A stretch of DNA of 21,421 nucleotides from a bacterium (GTDB taxonomy: Bacteria > Planctomycetota > J058 > JAJDCP01). The DNA is taken from positions 1 through 21,421 of the forward strand of contig JAUIEM010000148.1 in NCBI GenBank assembly GCA_030428695.1, read 5' to 3'. Below, in pieces: positions 1-6,806 of this stretch; the stretch's first letter is position 1, and each line of letters starts with the position of its first letter. The translations under genes were made by a program, and so were the position numbers. Under the pieces are notes generated by a model. It saw only the letters and a list, made by a program, of their open reading frames with translations, did no database searches and was not told where the DNA came from.

Positions 1-2318
1 GCCGGGGGCGGGGGCAGGGGCGGGGCGCTGCGCAGCAGGCCGCCGCCGCGGCGGGCGAGCCGGGCCAGGCGCTCGCGGTCGAGCAGCCAGGCGCCGGCCC
101 GCTCGCGCGGCCAGGGCTCCCGCACCGGGCAGCTGCCGAGCCGCGGGCCGGCCGGGTCGAACCAGCGCAGCTCGGCGGGGGAGACGCCGGCAGGGAGGAG
201 CGCGCTCCAGCGTCCGAGGCCGGCCGGGGCGGCGCGCGCTTCCCCGCCCTCCCAGCGCAGCGTCAGGCTGTCGGCGGGGCCGCCGAGCGGCTCCCGCAGC
301 CGCGCCTCGGCGCGTACCCGGGCGCCCTCGCGCACGGCGGAGAAGGACCAGCGGCCGACGCCCGGCCGCGGACGCACCGCCTCGAGGCAGGCCTCGACCA
401 GGCGGCGGCCGGCGTCCCCGGTCCGGTAGCCCGGCGCCCAGGTCGGCGCGAGGCCCGAGGCGAAGAAGCCGACCCGGCCGAGGCCGGCCTCCCCGACCGC
501 GAGCAGCGCCTCGCCGCCGCTCGCCAGGCCGAGCCGGGCGTCGGGCAGGGGCTCGACCCGCAGCAGGGCGGTGAGCGGCGGCCAGGGGCCGGCGACCCAG
601 TCGGCGGCCTCGGTGATCGGGAAGCTGCCGCGCTGGATGCCGGTCGCGAGCACGGTGCGGGTCTCCTCCTCGAGCACGGCCCGCAGGCCCTCCCCGATAT
701 CCGACAGCACGACGAAGCGGCCGCCGGCCAGGGTCGCCAGCCGGGCCAGGAGGGCGGTCTGCGGATGCGCGCCGACGCTGACGAACGAGGCGGAGAGCCC
801 GGGGGCGCGGCGCTTCCAGGCCGAGAGCGCGAGGGTGTCCTCGGGGGTGCAGACCGTGCGCCCGTCGGTCAGCACCACCGCGTGGCGGACCGGCGCCGCG
901 GACCCCTCGAGCAGCGCGAAGGCCTCGAACAGCGCCGGGAACAGGTGGGTGCGCCCGCCGGCTTCCCCAAAGGCCGGCCGCTCCTCGGGCGGAGGACCGA
1001 GCGGCAGGAGCTGGCGGAAGCCGACGTCGAACAGGTAGACCGCCAGCCGGTCGCGGGGGCCGAGCACCGGCGGCGGCAAAACCGCCTGGCGGACCTGCTC
1101 GAGCTTGCCGTCGAAGCCCATGCTCGTGCTCTTGTCGATCAGGAACACGAAGGCGCTGCGCTCGCCGTCGTCGGCGTCCGGCGTCAGCCGCACCGGCAGC
1201 ACCTCCTCGATGGCGCTGTCGACGTAGCCGTCCGCCCCGAAGGCCTGGTCGCCGCCGAGCACGACCAGCCCCGCCCCCGCCCGCACCGCCTCGACCAGGG
1301 CGCGCTGGGCCGGCGTACCCAGGCCCGCCGCGGACACGTCGTCGAGCACGATGCACGCCGCCTCGCCGAGGCCGACGCGGCCGCTCGCCAGCTCGTCGGG
1401 GCGCACGTGGCTGGCGTCGACCAGCGGCGCATCGGCGCCGACCCACAACACGCGCCGCGAGAGGTCGACGGCGACGGCGATCTCCCCCGCGTCGAGGGGG
1501 CCCCGCGCGTCGAACAGCCGCACCCCGTAGCGGGCGGGACCCCGCTCCGGCGCCTCGAGCGCGAAGCTCGCCGCCGCCCGCCCCGCCGGGCCGAGCGCCA
1601 GGGTCTCGGCGGCGACGCCGCGGCCCCCGCTGAGCAGCTCGACGACCGCCTCGGCGCCGGGCGGTCCCGCGATGACCGCCTCGAGGTGGAAGCGCTCCGC
1701 CGGCGCGACCCGGGGCGGCGCGCGCAGCCCCACCAGCACCGCGGGGGGGCGCCGGGCGGGGGGGCAGAGCAGATGGACCGGGACGCCCGCGGCGGCGAGC
1801 GCCGCGAGCTCCTGCTCGACGGCCGCATCCGCCCCCTGGCCGTCGCCGGCGAGCACGATGTCGCCGCCGCGGGGCAGCAGCGCCCGGGCCTGGCGCAGGG
1901 CCTCGAGCAGCGCGGCGCCCGCGGGGTCGTCGGGCTCGAGCAGCCGGGGCCATGCCTCGAGCCCCCAGGGCCCGGGGGCGAGCTCGACGGCCGCGCGGCC
2001 TGCGTAGCGCACCAGGCCCCAGCGCTCGACGTCGCTGAGCAGCCCGGGGAGCTGATGGCGCAGGGTGTGGCGCCGTTCCCGGAAGGAGGCGGACACATCG
2101 AGGACGACGACCCGCGTGCGCTGTCCGTCATCCCCCAGCCAGCCCGGCCCGGCCACGGCCAGCCCGAGCAGCGCGGCCGCCAGCCCCCGCAGCCAGGCCT
2201 CGGCCCCCGCGCGCCGGGCGGAGCCGACCCGGCGCAGGGCGCGCGGCAGGGAGGCGGCGGCCAGCCCCCCCGCCACCACGGCGAACAGCAGCAGCCAGGG
2301 GCGGGCGAAGCTCAGCAT
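1..2318 (-). CDS. VWA domain / glutamine amidotransferase-like membrane protein (3' end outside window)
   Basis: Translation of the minus strand from the ATG at 2318 stays open for 772 codons to the window edge, so the C-terminus is missing. Residues ~8-24 and ~46-60 are hydrophobic and look like a BatA-type pair of N-terminal membrane helices. A VWA-like strand follows with the DxSxS metal site DVSAS at 74-78. Residues ~295-380 resemble the GATase1-like segment of large planctomycete VWA proteins, ending in LGGDQAFGADGY and EEVLPV. A second VWA domain has DKSTS at 395-399 and the TDG aspartate at about 485. VWA domains bind protein ligands through a divalent metal; no enzyme activity can be assigned. 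The start lies one base after the stop of the ABC permease gene, so it is probably translated as the third gene of that unit. Family assignment is from motif and segment resemblance only. Confidence 0.85.
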   Translation of the reverse strand, partial: MLSFARPWLLLFAVVAGGLAAASLPRALRRVGSARRAGAEAWLRGLAAALLGLAVAGPGWLGDDGQRTRVVVLDVSASFRERRHTLRHQLPGLLSDVERWGLVRYAGRAAVELAPGPWGLEAWPRLLEPDDPAGAALLEALRQARALLPRGGDIVLAGDGQGADAAVEQELAALAAAGVPVHLLCPPARRPPAVLVGLRAPPRVAPAERFHLEAVIAGPPGAEAVVELLSGGRGVAAETLALGPAGRAAASFALEAPERGPARYGVRLFDARGPLDAGEIAVAVDLSRRVLWVGADAPLVDASHVRPDELASGRVGLGEAACIVLDDVSAAGLGTPAQRALVEAVRAGAGLVVLGGDQAFGADGYVDSAIEEVLPVRLTPDADDGERSAFVFLIDKSTSMGFDGKLEQVRQAVLPPPVLGPRDRLAVYLFDVGFRQLLPLGPPPEERPAFGEAGGRTHLFPALFEAFALLEGSAAPVRHAVVLTDGRTVCTPEDTLALSAWKRRAPGLSASFVSVGAHPQTALLARLATLAGGRFVVLSDIGEGLRAVLEEETRTVLATGIQRGSFPITEAADWVAGPWPPLTALLRVEPLPDARLGLASGGEALLAVGEAGLGRVGFFASGLAPTWAPGYRTGDAGRRLVEACLEAVRPRPGVGRWSFSAVREGARVRAEARLREPLGGPADSLTLRWEGGEARAAPAGLGRWSALLPAGVSPAELRWFDPAGPRLGSCPVREPWPRERAGAWLLDRERLARLARRGGGLLRSAPPLPPPP

Positions 2319-2319
2319 C

Positions 2320-3162
2320 TCAGATCTTGATGTCGCGGGAGCGGAAGATCATCGCCGCCGCCAGGGTCGCCCCGACCGCGTACAGCAGGCTGGTCATCAG
2401 GAGCTGGTCGAGGGCGATGATCGTCGTCGGCACCAGCCCGGCGTCGACCAGCTCGGGGAGGTCGGGCGCCCCGGGCCGGAAGACCTCCTCGAGGCGGACC
2501 AGGCTGAGGTCGATCCAGCTGTACAGGAGCCAGTCGCTGAAGGAGCGGTGCTCGCGGGTGACGACCGCGACCGCGGCCATCAGGGCGTGCAGCGTCAGGG
2601 TCCAGGCGACCGCGATGCGGTTCCTGTCGAAGAAGGTCGAGACGAGCACCCCGCTGATCCCGGTCGCGACCAGCGGCGCCCACACGTACAGGGCGACGTT
2701 GATGATCTCGTTGTAGCCCTGGTCCGCCGTCAGCACGGGCAGGGACTCGACCCGCTTGACGTCGGCGATGCGGAACAGGAGCTGGCTGACCAGCAGGCTG
2801 CTCGCGCTGACCAGCAGCAGGATGAACGACGCGAACAACGTGACCATCAGGACCTTCGCGTAGACCACCTCGACGCGCCGCACGGGGTTGACCAGGAACA
2901 TGTTCAGCGTGCGCAGCTGGCGCTCGCCGGCGACCTGGGTGGCGGCGAAGACCAGGATCGCGATGGTGCCGGCGAACAGGCCGTAGGTGAAGCAGGTCTT
3001 GTAGCACTCGAAGCCGCTGCCGCCGACCACGGTCTTCTGGGTCACGCCGAGCAGCAGCACGACCCCGACGCAGCCGAGGCTCGCCACCCACAGGTAGGGG
3101 TGGCGCTTCCATTTGCTCGCCTCGACGATCCACAGGCGGAACAGGCGCTGGGCGGCGTTCAT
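2320..3162 (-). CDS. ABC-2 type transporter permease
   Basis: This is a 280-residue integral membrane protein that begins MNAAQRLFRLWIVEASKWKR. It has about six hydrophobic segments: near residues 22-41, a second around TYGLFAGTIAILVFAATQ, others around VTLFASFILLLVSASSLLV and the ALYVWAPLVATGISGVLV region, and two towards the C-terminus. The stretch GERQLRTLNMFLVNPVRRVE between helices 2 and 3 is the short cytoplasmic coupling segment typical of ABC-2 permeases. The start is fixed by overlap: its ATG shares bases with the TGA of the ATPase gene (ATGA), a usual sign of translational coupling. A longer open frame reaching 3717 is only the antisense/alternate frame of the ATPase gene. The substrate is unknown. 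The next gene, the VWA protein, starts one base after its stop. Confidence 0.85.
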   Translation of the reverse strand: MNAAQRLFRLWIVEASKWKRHPYLWVASLGCVGVVLLLGVTQKTVVGGSGFECYKTCFTYGLFAGTIAILVFAATQVAGERQLRTLNMFLVNPVRRVEVVYAKVLMVTLFASFILLLVSASSLLVSQLLFRIADVKRVESLPVLTADQGYNEIINVALYVWAPLVATGISGVLVSTFFDRNRIAVAWTLTLHALMAAVAVVTREHRSFSDWLLYSWIDLSLVRLEEVFRPGAPDLPELVDAGLVPTTIIALDQLLMTSLLYAVGATLAAAMIFRSRDIKI

Positions 3163-4073
3163 ATCACCGGCAGGGTGTGGAGGAAGTACTCCTCCAGGGT
3201 GGGGCGGCGGGGCACCAGGCCGTGGACGCGGTAGCCCGAGGAGACCAGCAGACGGTTGACCTCGTTGATGCGGTCCTTCTTGACCTGGACCCGGAAGCCG
3301 TCGGTCTCGCGCACGATGGGATCTTCGACGATGCCCTCCTCTTCGAGCAGGCTCAGGGCGGAATCGGCCCGGTCGACCTTGACGTGCAGGCGCACGTTCT
3401 GGGTCTCGAGGATCTCCCTGACGTCGCCGACCACGACCAGGCGCCCGCAGTGGATGATGCCGACGCGGTTGCAGAAGGCCTCGATGTCGACGAGGTTGCG
3501 GCTGGTGATCAGGAAGGTCAGGCCGTGGCCGAGGGCGAGCCGCCGCACCAGCGAGCGCATCTCGTCCACCCCCTGGGCGTCGAGCTCGGCGGTCGGCTCG
3601 TCGAGCAGCACGAGCCGGGGCTCGCCGATCAGGGCGGAGGCGATGCCGAGGCGCTGGCGCATGTGCGGGGCGTAGGTCGCGACCTTCTCGTCCGCCCGCT
3701 CGTCGAGGTCGGTCCACTCGAGCACGAGCTGCACGCGCGCGCTCGGCAGGCCGCGCATGCGGCTGAGCAGGCGCAGGTTCTCGCGCGCGGTCAGGAAGGG
3801 GTAGAAGGCCGGGGGACCGATCATCGCGCCGACCAGGGACAGGGTCTCGATCAGCGACTTCGCGAGCGGGCGGCCGAAGAACTCGATCGAGCCGGAGGTC
3901 GGCCGGACCAGGCCGAGCAGCATCTGCAGGGTCGTGGTCTTGCCCGCGCCGGGCAGGCCGAGGAGGCCGAAGATCTCGCCGCCCTGGACCGCGAGCTCGA
4001 GGCCGTCGACCGCGGGAGTCGAGCCGTAGATCTTGGTCAGGCCCTGGGTCTTCAGCACGATCTCGGCCAACAC
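3159..4073 (-). CDS. ABC transporter ATP-binding protein with atypical switch residues
   Basis: This 304-residue nucleotide-binding protein is of the BcrA/GldA-like group that pairs with ABC-2 permeases. Walker A is GLPGAGKT (39-46) and Walker B is LVLLDE (154-159), with the catalytic glutamate present. Three usual motifs deviate. The Q-loop region reads IGPPAFYP (85-92). The signature reads YAPHMRQRLGIA in place of an LSGGQ or YSxGMxQR form. The switch histidine after Walker B is arginine (TSRN, R192). A C-terminal domain of about 80 residues follows, ending TLEEYFLHTL, which is common in this group. The start is a GTG preceded by a GGGA-like ribosome site; an ATG five bases upstream is out of frame. 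It overlaps the permease gene by four bases. The protein should power the permease, but reduced or regulated hydrolysis is possible. Confidence 0.88.
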   Translation of the reverse strand: MLAEIVLKTQGLTKIYGSTPAVDGLELAVQGGEIFGLLGLPGAGKTTTLQMLLGLVRPTSGSIEFFGRPLAKSLIETLSLVGAMIGPPAFYPFLTARENLRLLSRMRGLPSARVQLVLEWTDLDERADEKVATYAPHMRQRLGIASALIGEPRLVLLDEPTAELDAQGVDEMRSLVRRLALGHGLTFLITSRNLVDIEAFCNRVGIIHCGRLVVVGDVREILETQNVRLHVKVDRADSALSLLEEEGIVEDPIVRETDGFRVQVKKDRINEVNRLLVSSGYRVHGLVPRRPTLEEYFLHTLPVI

Positions 4074-4097
4074 GCCATCCCGGTGTGAGACCCGGCG

Positions 4098-4126
4098 AGA
4101 GTAGCAGGCGGCCGGGGCGGCATCAA
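4098..4126 (-). promoter_or_regulatory. Possible sigma70-type promoter for the ABC/VWA unit
   Basis: Reading the minus strand, TTGATG (4126-4121) and TACTCT (4103-4098) are separated by exactly 17 bases. They lie about 25 bases upstream of the GTG start of the ATPase gene. The -35 is a fair match and the -10 is weak, so this is a placement from spacing and position, not proof. Confidence 0.35.
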
Positions 4127-4141
4127 GGCGACGGCGGCAGC

Positions 4142-4163
4142 CCGCGGGGGCTATTCCCCGCGG
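4142..4163 (-). terminator. Hairpin over the stop codon of the TMTC-like gene
   Basis: CCGCGGGG and CCCCGCGG form perfect 8-bp arms around a six-base loop that contains the TAG stop codon of the gene ending at 4151. There is no T-run after it, so it is not a classic Rho-independent terminator. It could stabilise the mRNA end or slow polymerase before the next promoter. Confidence 0.3.
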
Positions 4164-6277
4164 CTCGCCCGCAGCTTGTCCTGCACCCCCGGGAAGTCGG
4201 GGGCGACCGCCAGCAGGTGAACGAACAGCGACTCGGCCTGTGGCTTCGCGCCGATCCGCAGGTAGTGGGTGCCGAGGGTGTCGAGGGCGCGCACGTTGTC
4301 CGGCAGCTGCTCGAGGACGTTCTCGAGGCGGCGGACCCCCGCGTCGACCTTCTGCATCCGCAGCTCGGCGATCGCGGCGTTGATGTGGGTCTCCGCGTCC
4401 CGGGGGCGCAGGTCGAGGATCCGCTTGTACTGGCGCAGCGCCTTGCCGTGCTCGCCGAGCTGCTGGTAGGCGTAGCCGAGCTCGCTCAGGCCGTCGACGT
4501 TCCCCGGCTGGATGGAGATCAGCGTTCGCAGGCTCTGGACCGCCTCTTCCGGCCGGTTGAGCTCGATCAGGAGGGTGCCGCGCAGGTGGTGGGCCTTCGG
4601 CAGGCGGCGCGGCACGTGCTCGATGACGCCGTCGACCACGGTCAGCGCATCCTCACGCCGCCCGGCCTCCCGCAGGTGGCCGGCGAAGCTGATCATGTAC
4701 GGGTCGTACGGCCGCAGCTCCTGCAGGCGCCAGAGCATCTTCTCGGCCAGCGCGAGGCCGCCTTCCTGGAGCTGCAGGACGGCGAGCCCCTGGACGAGCA
4801 CCTCGTTCCTCGGCTGCAGGTCGACCCCCTCTTCGAGCACGGCGAGCCCGTCTTCGGGCCGCCCGAGCTCGACCAGGCAGGCGGCGAGCTGGCGCCGGGT
4901 GTTCGGCATCTTCGGGGTCGTGCGCACGATCGCGATGAACTCCCGCATCGCTTCCTCGAGCCGTCCCTCGTTGCGCAGCGACAGGGCGTAGTTGTAGTGC
5001 GAGCGGTACTTCAGCGGAGCCTTGGCGTGGGCGTCGGTCCACAGCGCGAGCGGCGTGCGCCAGACCTCGTTGCGCGTGTCGGTCCACCAGCCGAAGGTCA
5101 GGGCCAGGCCGAGGCACACGAGCCAGGCCGTGCGCGTCGCCCGCGGCGGCAGCAGCCACTGCAGCCCGGAGATCGCGGCGAGCAGGAGGAGCGCGGCCGG
5201 CAGGTACATCCGGTACTCCTCGATCAGCTCGATCGGCAGCACCGTGCCCTCGAGCGCGGACAGCGCGAAGAAGCACAGCCCCGCGAAGCACAACAAGGGC
5301 TGCCGCCGCGCGTAGACCAGCGAGGCGACCAGCAGGGCCAGCAGCAGCCCGGCGCAGACCGCGGTCGTCACCGGCTCGACCATGTCCCTCGAGAGCGGGA
5401 CATAGTGGTCGACGCTCAGCTGGGAGGGGTGCGGGAAGACGAGCAGCCCGAGGTAGCGGACGAGCACCCGCCACTCGGTCATCACGCGCTCCCACGGCGT
5501 GTACGGCACCAGCTCGTAGCGCGACTGCAGCCAATGCAGACTGTATTGGCTGATGAAGAACGTGCCGAGGCCGGCGACGATGACCCCGAGCAGCGTCAGG
5601 AGCTTCCAGTGACGGCGCAGGTTCTCTTTGTGCAGGGTCTGGAACAGGCAGAGCTCGGCGGCGAGCACCACCCCGGGCAGCGCGAGCGCGACCTCCTTGC
5701 ACAGGCAGGCCGTCAGCCAGCCGACGACGGCCGCCGTCCACCACGGCCAGCGCCGGCCGCTGCTGGTCCGCGCCCGGAAGTAGGCGAGCAGGGCGAGCAG
5801 GGAGAAGAAGGCCGCGAGCAGCACCGGGCGCTGGTGGATGTAGGTCACCGCCGATGGATGCAGGGGATGCAGCGCCCAGACCAGGGCCGCGAGCCAGGCC
5901 GTGTCGACGTCGCTCAGCAGCGGCTCACGGCGTGGGCGCACCCGCAGGATGCTGATGAAGAGGAAGAAGACGAGCAGCGCGTTCAAGCCGTGCAGGATGG
6001 TGCTCACGCTGCGGAACCAGGCCGGATCCTCGCCGCCCAGGCCGTAGCTGATCGCCATCGTCAGGTCACTGAGCGGCCGCTGGCCCCAGCGCGCCGCGGT
6101 CGAGAGCTCGTGGAGCGTCCAGTCCTCGATCCGCACCGAGGGGTTCGTCAGGATGCTCCAGTTGTCGTCGTACTGGAAGGCGAAGTCCCAGGTCCGCAGG
6201 TACAGCCCCGTCGTCAGCGCGGCGAGGGCGAGGCCGAGCAACAGGGTGCGCAGAGGACGGGTGGGGGCGGGGCTCAT
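4151..6277 (-). CDS. TMTC-like membrane glycosyltransferase with C-terminal TPR repeats
   Basis: The protein is 708 residues. The N-terminal half has about ten membrane helices and the C-terminal ~270 residues form tandem TPR helices (for example EEAVQSLRTLISIQPGNVDG). The acidic pair in FQYDDNWSI (D37, D38) after the first helix is the GT-C catalytic motif. The segments WGQRPLSDLTMAIS, ILHGLNALLVFFLF, LVWALHPLHPSAVTYI and IEEYRMYLPAALLLL match the order of conserved blocks in TMTC proteins. Eukaryotic TMTCs transfer mannose from a lipid carrier to Ser/Thr of exported proteins; the bacterial sugar and target are not known. The open frame extends to 6331, but the start at 6277 is preferred: GGAG sits eight bases upstream, and a perfect TTGACA overlaps the longer start. 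The gene stands apart from its neighbours and probably has its own promoter. Confidence 0.8.
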   Translation of the reverse strand: MSPAPTRPLRTLLLGLALAALTTGLYLRTWDFAFQYDDNWSILTNPSVRIEDWTLHELSTAARWGQRPLSDLTMAISYGLGGEDPAWFRSVSTILHGLNALLVFFLFISILRVRPRREPLLSDVDTAWLAALVWALHPLHPSAVTYIHQRPVLLAAFFSLLALLAYFRARTSSGRRWPWWTAAVVGWLTACLCKEVALALPGVVLAAELCLFQTLHKENLRRHWKLLTLLGVIVAGLGTFFISQYSLHWLQSRYELVPYTPWERVMTEWRVLVRYLGLLVFPHPSQLSVDHYVPLSRDMVEPVTTAVCAGLLLALLVASLVYARRQPLLCFAGLCFFALSALEGTVLPIELIEEYRMYLPAALLLLAAISGLQWLLPPRATRTAWLVCLGLALTFGWWTDTRNEVWRTPLALWTDAHAKAPLKYRSHYNYALSLRNEGRLEEAMREFIAIVRTTPKMPNTRRQLAACLVELGRPEDGLAVLEEGVDLQPRNEVLVQGLAVLQLQEGGLALAEKMLWRLQELRPYDPYMISFAGHLREAGRREDALTVVDGVIEHVPRRLPKAHHLRGTLLIELNRPEEAVQSLRTLISIQPGNVDGLSELGYAYQQLGEHGKALRQYKRILDLRPRDAETHINAAIAELRMQKVDAGVRRLENVLEQLPDNVRALDTLGTHYLRIGAKPQAESLFVHLLAVAPDFPGVQDKLRASRGE

Positions 6278-6302
6278 CGCGGGCTCCGGGCAGCGGGCGG
6301 AC

Positions 6303-6331
6303 ATGCTCCCAGCTCGAGGGGCGGATGTCAA
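6303..6331 (-). promoter_or_regulatory. Possible sigma70-type promoter for the TMTC-like gene
   Basis: On the minus strand a perfect TTGACA (6331-6326) is followed after 17 bases by GAGCAT (6308-6303), a weak -10. Transcription would begin about 20 bases before the ATG at 6277, leaving room for the GGAG ribosome site. The position argues against translation starting at 6331. Confidence 0.4.
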
Positions 6332-6406
6332 GGCGTCGGTGGAGCCGGGCGGAGGGCGGCATAGTCTTCGCAGCTTGCTTTCGGGTCGCAGGGGATGTTC
6401 CCGCCA

Positions 6407-6718
6407 TCACCTACGCGCCGACGGGGCGCGGACACGGTCCGCGCTGGCCTCAGCCCCGACCTCTTCGATCGCCTCGACCGCGCCGGCGAGCGCTGCGAAG
6501 GTGCGCCCCAGGCTCCACGACCGCGTCGGGCGCTGCGGCGCGCGGCCCGCAGCCGGGCGGGCAGCTGGGGGAACACCACCGCGGCCAGCGGCGCGGGGTC
6601 GGCGCCGTGCTCGACCAGCGTGCCCGCGCTGATCGAACGGGGACACGCTGTCGGCGTCGGCGATGTCCGCCCCGCTCCAGGCGATGCCGCGGGTGGCGGC
6701 GCACAGGTCCCGCCCTGC
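6407..6718 (-). pseudogene. Decayed coding remnant, two frameshifts
   Basis: Three adjoining stretches on the minus strand look like coding sequence but lie in three different frames. The first (about 6718-6630) reads DLCAATRGIAWSGADIADAD. The second (about 6635-6535) reads GTLVEHGADPAPLAAVVF and PQLPARLRAA. The third (about 6530-6407) reads SWSLGRTFAALAGAVEAIEE and ends in TGA. Each keeps the G/C third-position bias of real genes here, and the composition becomes unnatural when any one frame is followed through. I do not recognise the family. The simplest reading is a gene fragment with two frameshifts and no intact start. It lies in the 529-bp gap between the TMTC-like gene and the kinase gene. 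Confidence 0.5.
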
Positions 6719-6748
6719 CTGGAGGAGCCCGCTCGTGCCGGGAGTCCA

Positions 6749-6776
6749 GTCTCCCGAGTCGTACGACTCGGGAGAC
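6749..6776. repeat. Perfect 28-bp palindrome after the kinase gene
   Basis: The half GTCTCCCGAGTC, then GTAC, then its exact reverse complement, gives an uninterrupted 28-bp palindrome. As RNA it makes a 12-bp stem with a four-base loop. It begins 31 bases after the TAG of the kinase gene ending at 6807. An overlapping smaller dyad, GAGAC-AGC-GTCTC at 6772-6784, offers an alternative fold. No T-run follows on the minus strand. It may be a terminator, an mRNA-stabilising hairpin or a protein-binding site. Confidence 0.6.
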
Positions 6777-6806
6777 AGCGTCTCTGCGGAGCTCCGACCA
6801 CCTCGG

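Noticed and set aside
1184..2131. A 315-codon minus-strand frame inside the VWA gene
   Set aside because: It is a shifted frame rich in Ser/Pro/Arg. The true frame starts at 2318 and carries the VWA motifs through to the window edge.
765..2330. A 521-codon plus-strand open frame opposite the VWA gene
   Set aside because: Composition is that of an antisense shadow and no domain is visible.
2320..3717. Extension of the permease upstream to 3717
   Set aside because: The added part is an Arg/Pro-rich out-of-frame reading of the ATPase gene; the ATGA overlap fixes the start at 3162.
4085..6364. A 759-codon plus-strand open frame opposite the TMTC-like gene
   Set aside because: The minus strand encodes a recognisable membrane protein with motifs; the plus-strand product is a charged low-complexity mirror of it.
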